Source: UBA1219 sp045601425 (GTDB lineage: Bacteria > Bacteroidota > Bacteroidia > Bacteroidales > P3). From it: DNA of 64,000 bases. Both the position numbers and the translations under genes were made by a program. Positions 60,120-64,000 of the stretch are shown piece by piece (the stretch's first letter is position 1; each line of letters opens with the position of its first letter). The stretch is taken from positions 1 through 64,000 of the forward strand of contig JAZRZP010000005.1 of NCBI GenBank assembly GCA_045601425.1. Reading direction: 5' to 3'. The notes under the pieces are model-generated. The model saw only the letters and a program-made list of their open reading frames with translations, did not search any database and was not told the DNA's origin.

Positions 60120-61330
60120 TAATCTTAAAATCTGGAAATCAGACAATAACAGAGCCTACTCTGTCGAAAGCAAGTTTCAAGATGATAGCAAAGACCATGT
60201 TCGGTCTGGAAGAAGTCTTGGCAGGAGAACTACGCCAACTCGGTGCCGAAAATGTAGAACCCATCAACCGTGCCGTAGCTTTCACCGGAACCATGGAAAC
60301 CCTCTACAAAGCCAACTACTGTTGCCGTACTGCACTGGCCATACTCAAACCCTTTGCCGAATTCGAAGCCAACAACGAACAGGAACTTTACGACAACGTA
60401 TCACAGATAAAGTGGGAACAGATTCTCGACGTAGACTGCACTTTCTTCATTGAATCAGCAGCCAACAGCAAGATTTTCAGCAACTCGTACTATGCTGCCC
60501 TCAAAACCAAAGACGCCATCGTTGATCGTTTCCGCAGAATGTTCGGCCGACGTCCCGACGTGGATACCGAAAACCCCGACTACAAATTCAACCTCCACAT
60601 ATTCAACAACAAAGTTACACTGCTGATGAACAGTTCTGGAGAATCGCTCCACAAACGCGGTTACCGTCAGGGCGTAGGCATCGCCCCGCTCAACGAGGTA
60701 CTGGCCGCCGGACTCATACAACTCAGCGGATGGAAAGCCGACTGCAGTTTCTTCGACCCCATGTGCGGCTCCGGCACGCTGCTCATCGAAGCTGCAATGT
60801 TCGCCAACAACATACCAGCACAATACTACCGCCGCAAATTCGGCTTCATGAAATGGAAAGAATTCAACATCGCCGAATGGAAACGCATCAAAGAACATGC
60901 CGACCGCAACATATCCGAATTCGAACACGAAATATGGGGATCCGACATCGACATGAGTGTCCTCGAACAGGCCGAAAAGAACCTTCGTTTCACTAAACTA
61001 CACCACGACGTGATGCTGTATTGCGAAAGCATGGAAACCAAAGAACCTCCAGAAGGCAACTGCATCATCATAACAAACCCGCCGTACAACGAACGCATCG
61101 CCGTTGCCGAAGTCGAAAAAATGTACTCCATGATTGGCGATACCTTCAAAAAACTTTACGGCGAAGGCAAAACAGCTTGGCTCATCACATCCAACTTCGA
61201 AGCCATGAAGAACATCGGACTCCGACCGAGCAGAAAAATAGAACTGTACAACGGCGCTCTCGAATGCCGTTTCCTGAAATTCGAAATATACAGCGGTTCG
61301 AAAAAGGACAAATACAAGAAAGAATCCTGA
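60116..61330 (+). CDS. THUMP-domain class I SAM-dependent RNA methyltransferase
   Basis: The 404-residue protein has an N-terminal THUMP RNA-binding domain (about 25-185) and a C-terminal Rossmann methyltransferase with FDPMCGSGTLLIEAAM near 216-231, a second SAM contact WGSDID and the catalytic NPPYNER near 321-327. It resembles the RlmL half of RlmKL, which makes N2-methylguanosine in 23S rRNA. The start may be the overlapping ATG at 60116 or the internal ATG at 60182 (MIAKTMFGLEEVL), which gives the usual family N-terminus. The target nucleotide is not certain. Confidence 0.88.
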   Translation: MIILKSGNQTITEPTLSKASFKMIAKTMFGLEEVLAGELRQLGAENVEPINRAVAFTGTMETLYKANYCCRTALAILKPFAEFEANNEQELYDNVSQIKWEQILDVDCTFFIESAANSKIFSNSYYAALKTKDAIVDRFRRMFGRRPDVDTENPDYKFNLHIFNNKVTLLMNSSGESLHKRGYRQGVGIAPLNEVLAAGLIQLSGWKADCSFFDPMCGSGTLLIEAAMFANNIPAQYYRRKFGFMKWKEFNIAEWKRIKEHADRNISEFEHEIWGSDIDMSVLEQAEKNLRFTKLHHDVMLYCESMETKEPPEGNCIIITNPPYNERIAVAEVEKMYSMIGDTFKKLYGEGKTAWLITSNFEAMKNIGLRPSRKIELYNGALECRFLKFEIYSGSKKDKYKKES

Positions 61331-61357
61331 AATTATAACCATCAAAAATAAACAATC

Positions 61358-62746
61358 ATGTTCAAGAAAGAAACTTACATTGCCCGCAGAGAGCAACTCA
61401 GAAAAGACGTAAATGACGGACTCATAATAATCCAAGGCAACGGCGAAGCTAGCTGCAACTACAAAGACAACACCTACAGCTTCCGACAGGACAGCACATT
61501 CCTTTATTTCTTCGGCCTCCAACGTGAAGACATGATAGGCGTGCTCGACTGCGAAACCGGTGAAGACTGGATTTTCGCCAACGACTACGACATCGAAGAC
61601 ATCATCTGGACCGGTGCCCTGCCGAGCGTCAGTGAACTCGCATCCTCCGTTGGTGTAAACAAAAGCGGATCCATGGCCGACCTCCAGACCCTCGTAAACA
61701 AAACCATAGCAAGAAGCAAGAAAATACACTATCTTCCACCCTACCGTGCCGAAAACATGAACCAAATGGGGACACTGCTCGGCATCAAAAAAGACAGCGT
61801 AAACCGTTACGCCTCGCTGGAACTCATAAAAGCTTGCGTCAAACAGCGTTCCATAAAAAGCGACGAAGAAATAAGCGAAATAGAACGTGCCATAGCCACA
61901 GCCTACGAAATGCACGTGGGTGCCATGAAAATGGCAATGCCGGGCCGCTACGAATACGAACTTGCCGGATTCATGGAAGGTACCGCTCTCATGGGCGGCG
62001 GTCCGGTATCCTTCCCTGTAATCATGACCATAAACGGACAAACACTGCACAACCACGACCACAACCACCAGCTCAAAGTCGGCCGCATGCTCGTCATGGA
62101 TGCCGGTTGCGAAACCCCTATGCACTACTGCAGCGACATCACACGGTCGGTTCCTGTTGGCGGAAAATTCGACGAACGGCAGAAAACAATATATGAAATC
62201 GTACTGGCTGCCAACATGGAAGCCATCCGCGTCGCCCGTCCGGGCACCACCTATCAGGAAGTACACACGGCAGCAAGCCGCGTTCTTGCACAAGGTTACA
62301 AGGATTTGGGAATCCTCAAGGGAAACCTCGACGACATCGTTGCCAACGGAGCACACTCTCTGATGATGCCTCACGGCCTCGGCCACATGATGGGCCTCGA
62401 TGTACACGACATGGAAAACTACGGAGAAATAAACGTCGGCTACGATGAAGAAACCGAACGCAGCAAACAGTTCGGCCTCGGCAGCCTCCGTTGCGGACGC
62501 CGCCTGCAGAAAGGATTCGTCATCACCGACGAACCCGGATGCTATTTCATACCGGCACTCATCGACAAATGGCATAAAGAAGGAACAAACGCTCAGTTCA
62601 TCAATTTCGACGTGCTGGAAAAATACAAGGATTTCGGCGGAATACGCATCGAAGACGACATCCTGATTACCGATAACGGATGCCGTGTACTCGGAAAACC
62701 GATACCAAAAACGGTGAAGGAAATAGAAGAAACCATGCTCGGATAG
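61358..62746 (+). CDS. Xaa-Pro aminopeptidase (aminopeptidase P, M24B)
   Basis: The 462-residue cytoplasmic metallopeptidase has an N-terminal AMP_N creatinase-like domain (about 3-130) and the M24 core with metal ligands in MDAGCETPMHYCSDITRS (Asp pair, near 247-264), HGLGHMMGLDVHD (His, near 339-351), DEPGCYF (Glu) and GIRIEDD (Glu). It removes N-terminal residues before proline. It begins 27 bases after the methyltransferase gene and is followed by a strong terminator. It complements the other peptidases in using proline-rich peptides. Confidence 0.93.
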   Translation: MFKKETYIARREQLRKDVNDGLIIIQGNGEASCNYKDNTYSFRQDSTFLYFFGLQREDMIGVLDCETGEDWIFANDYDIEDIIWTGALPSVSELASSVGVNKSGSMADLQTLVNKTIARSKKIHYLPPYRAENMNQMGTLLGIKKDSVNRYASLELIKACVKQRSIKSDEEISEIERAIATAYEMHVGAMKMAMPGRYEYELAGFMEGTALMGGGPVSFPVIMTINGQTLHNHDHNHQLKVGRMLVMDAGCETPMHYCSDITRSVPVGGKFDERQKTIYEIVLAANMEAIRVARPGTTYQEVHTAASRVLAQGYKDLGILKGNLDDIVANGAHSLMMPHGLGHMMGLDVHDMENYGEINVGYDEETERSKQFGLGSLRCGRRLQKGFVITDEPGCYFIPALIDKWHKEGTNAQFINFDVLEKYKDFGGIRIEDDILITDNGCRVLGKPIPKTVKEIEETMLG

Positions 62747-62767
62747 CCGCAAAAAAACAAAACATAC

Positions 62768-62800
62768 AACGGCTCCGCAACACTTGTGCAAGGAGCCGTT
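62768..62800 (+). terminator. Intrinsic terminator after the aminopeptidase P gene
   Basis: AACGGCTCC (62768-62776) pairs perfectly with GGAGCCGTT (62792-62800) around a 15-base loop, followed by eight T. It lies 22 bases past the stop. Confidence 0.9.
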
Positions 62801-62954
62801 TTTTTTGTAAAAAAACACCCATAAAAAAGACGTCAAAAGTTTTTTGCCGCTTATAAATCCAAGACAAACGCCTAAAATACAACACCTTAGTAAGCAAAAA
62901 AAAACAATCGCAAAAAAAACACATATTTTTTTTTGCAGTTTTAAAAAAAAAACG

Positions 62955-62962
62955 TAACTTTG
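62955..62962 (+). promoter_or_regulatory. -7 box for the Gly/Asn-repeat lipoprotein
   Basis: TAACTTTG matches TAnnTTTG, 83 bases before the ATG at 63045 in a strongly A/T-rich region. Confidence 0.75.
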
Positions 62963-63044
62963 CATTCCAAAAGTTTACAAAATAAACAGTTGGATTTTTA
63001 TTGAAAGTAATTAAACAAATTTTAAACTTTAAAACTTTTAGACA

Positions 63045-63821
63045 ATGAAAAAATTTTTCAGATTTTTGAGCGTTGCATTATTGGCAACAACAGTATGCGT
63101 AGCTTTAGCATCTTGCAGCAGCGAAGATGACGGTGCTGACGGCACTGAACAAAACGGTGATAACGGCGGTAATGGTGGTAATGGTGGCAACGGTGGCAAC
63201 GGCGGCAACGGCGGCAACGGCGGCGGCACTGGTAGCTTGACCGTAAAATTCGACAACGCAGCAGCTTGGACTCCTTTTTCCAGCGAAATTCTTTATCTTT
63301 ACTCCCAAGGTGCAGTTATTTGCGAGAACATGTTCGCTAATGACCCAAGCACATTCTCTGATGCTGAAGATGCAGACTGGGGTGCAAAAGCAGAATGTTT
63401 CATCAATCCTGCTACAGACGGCAGCTATACCGGTGATATCCAACAAGCAAGCCATATCAATTATTACACAAATTGCCACACTTATTTAATACTGACAACA
63501 TCCAACAATGACACTATAGAAATGGGTCAGTATTCTTACATTGGAAAGAATGGCGAAGATGAAATTTGCGGTAGTTTTACCGTTGAAGGTGCCAGTGTTG
63601 ACGCAACCAACATGACAGCTACATTCAGAGCAACTTACCCAATGTTGTCCGTTGCTGATTATTTCACAGGTGATCCATCAACACGCCGTACAATCATCAA
63701 AAACATGGTTATTTCTGTAGACAAGCAGCCCATGCAGGCTGTTGGCAAAAGTGCCATTAATTTCAGCAACAGCAATGTAAAAATCGCTCGCAATGCAAAA
63801 GCTGTAGCAGTAACCCGCTAA
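63045..63821 (+). CDS. Lipoprotein with an Asn-Gly-Gly repeat tether
   Basis: The 258-residue protein has a lipoprotein signal (VCVALASCSSEDD, Cys24). An acidic stretch follows, then seven Asn-Gly-Gly units (residues 40-60) and a ~190-residue beta-rich domain with few charged residues. I do not recognise the domain. The repeat probably acts as a flexible tether that holds the domain off the membrane surface. Codons in the 5' part look typical for highly expressed genes. A terminator follows, then another lipoprotein gene begins on the same strand. Confidence 0.7.
   Translation: MKKFFRFLSVALLATTVCVALASCSSEDDGADGTEQNGDNGGNGGNGGNGGNGGNGGNGGGTGSLTVKFDNAAAWTPFSSEILYLYSQGAVICENMFANDPSTFSDAEDADWGAKAECFINPATDGSYTGDIQQASHINYYTNCHTYLILTTSNNDTIEMGQYSYIGKNGEDEICGSFTVEGASVDATNMTATFRATYPMLSVADYFTGDPSTRRTIIKNMVISVDKQPMQAVGKSAINFSNSNVKIARNAKAVAVTR
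63162..63224 (+). repeat. Seven-copy 9-bp in-frame tandem repeat
   Basis: Seven consecutive 9-base units of the AACGGCGGC type encode Asn-Gly-Gly each. The last three units are identical, the first four differ only at third codon positions. The unit length is a multiple of 3, so copy changes would keep the frame. Confidence 0.9.
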
Positions 63822-63850
63822 GGATACTCAAAAAAAAACAACTTATAAAA

Positions 63851-63875
63851 AAACTCCCTAAAAAACAGGGAGTTT
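63851..63875 (+). terminator. Intrinsic terminator after the repeat lipoprotein
   Basis: AAACTCCCT (63851-63859) pairs with AGGGAGTTT (63867-63875) around a 7-base loop and runs into T residues. It lies 30 bases past the stop. Confidence 0.9.
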
Positions 63876-63898
63876 TTTTAATTAAACCACAAACATCC

Positions 63899-64000
63899 AT
63901 GAACATGAAACTTGCAATCGCAACATTGGCGATAAGTACGGTTCTGCTGGTTTCCTGCAAAAGCGAAGAGGAAAAAGTCGCAGACATTGCACAGGACTAC
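63899..64000 (+). CDS. Lipoprotein, 5' end only (cut by window)
   Basis: The frame from ATG 63899 is open to the window end (34 codons). It starts with a lipoprotein signal: a hydrophobic stretch, then LLVSCKSEEEK with the lipidated Cys at residue 20. A second ATG at 63905 would remove two residues. The mature part begins with charged residues typical of lipoprotein export signals in this phylum. No domain is visible yet. Confidence 0.7.
   Translation, partial: MNMKLAIATLAISTVLLVSCKSEEEKVADIAQDY

Noticed and set aside
60998..62965. 655-codon minus-strand frame opposite aminopeptidase P
   Set aside because: The plus strand encodes a complete M24 enzyme with all metal ligands. The minus-strand frame has no domain and also crosses the terminator and promoter region.
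63162..63224. Possible CRISPR-like or low-complexity array
   Set aside because: The units are 9 bp, contiguous, in frame inside a coding gene, and there are no spacers.

Overview
The window looks like chromosomal DNA of a Bacteroidales-type bacterium. The evidence is: many start regions carry the Bacteroidetes -7 box TAnnTTTG with poly-T flanks; lipoprotein signals are abundant; and the gene families are typical of the phylum (TamL, PorE-like, DUF4954, DUF4159, DUF4412, S46 peptidase, a type IX secretion C-terminal domain). A T9SS cargo protein, a PorE-like envelope protein, many peptidases (DPP III, DPP11-like S46, M28, M20 PepD, M24 aminopeptidase P), HutI and a lysine-fermentation enzyme (Kal) together suggest a proteolytic, amino-acid-fermenting anaerobe. 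The species cannot be named from the sequence alone.

Layout. 1-4989 (+): the end of an unknown gene, a free-standing tRNA-editing protein, a MarC-like protein, then a compact five-gene locus (NTP_transf_5 nucleotidyltransferase, PqqD-like peptide-binding domain, HprK-like kinase, exported thioredoxin-fold protein, radical SAM/SPASM enzyme). That locus resembles a RiPP or protein-modification system without a visible precursor. 4982-13773 (-): panC, a PF04020 membrane protein, a DUF4369/TlpA lipoprotein, an IMP dehydrogenase of the Tritrichomonas/clostridial type, a dapB-FecCD-FecE operon, and an OmpA-like/TPR lipoprotein. 14133-16640 (+): EFR1-type flavodoxin/ferredoxin protein, fabD, a membrane protein. 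16644-24604 (-): outer-envelope genes (TamL, WaaA, an outer-membrane protein), DUF4159, a ClC channel and pssA. 24605-26204 is gene-poor and holds a lipoprotein plus a truncated C13-peptidase-like fragment. 26205-30959 (+): hutI, a LolD-type ATPase, rlmB, a DUF4954 protein. 30946-42543 (-): secreted proteins, OmpH/Skp, an Elp3-like radical SAM protein, DPP III, a propeller protein, a Na/Pi cotransporter and a T9SS-exported SGNH hydrolase. 42705-44159 (+): pepD. 44294-51574 (-): a DksA-like regulator, an S46 peptidase-dapD-rimM operon, an M28 peptidase, and an operon of two small Cys-rich lipoproteins with atoD and kal. 51793-64000 is mostly (+): DUF4412 protein, tRNA-Gly(CCC) on the minus strand, a PorE-like protein, a hydrolase-paaK-acyltransferase-methyltransferase-pepP run, and two lipoproteins, the last cut by the window end.

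The most unusual signals are two. The first is the precursor-less PqqD/HprK/NTP_transf_5/Trx/radical-SAM locus. The second is a 91-bp promoter-associated element found three times (before hutI, the M28 peptidase and the PorE-like gene), with two TTGCA-type half-sites 12 bp apart and an identical distance to the -7 box in all three copies. This may be a shared regulatory site linking amino-acid catabolism, extracellular proteolysis and type IX secretion.
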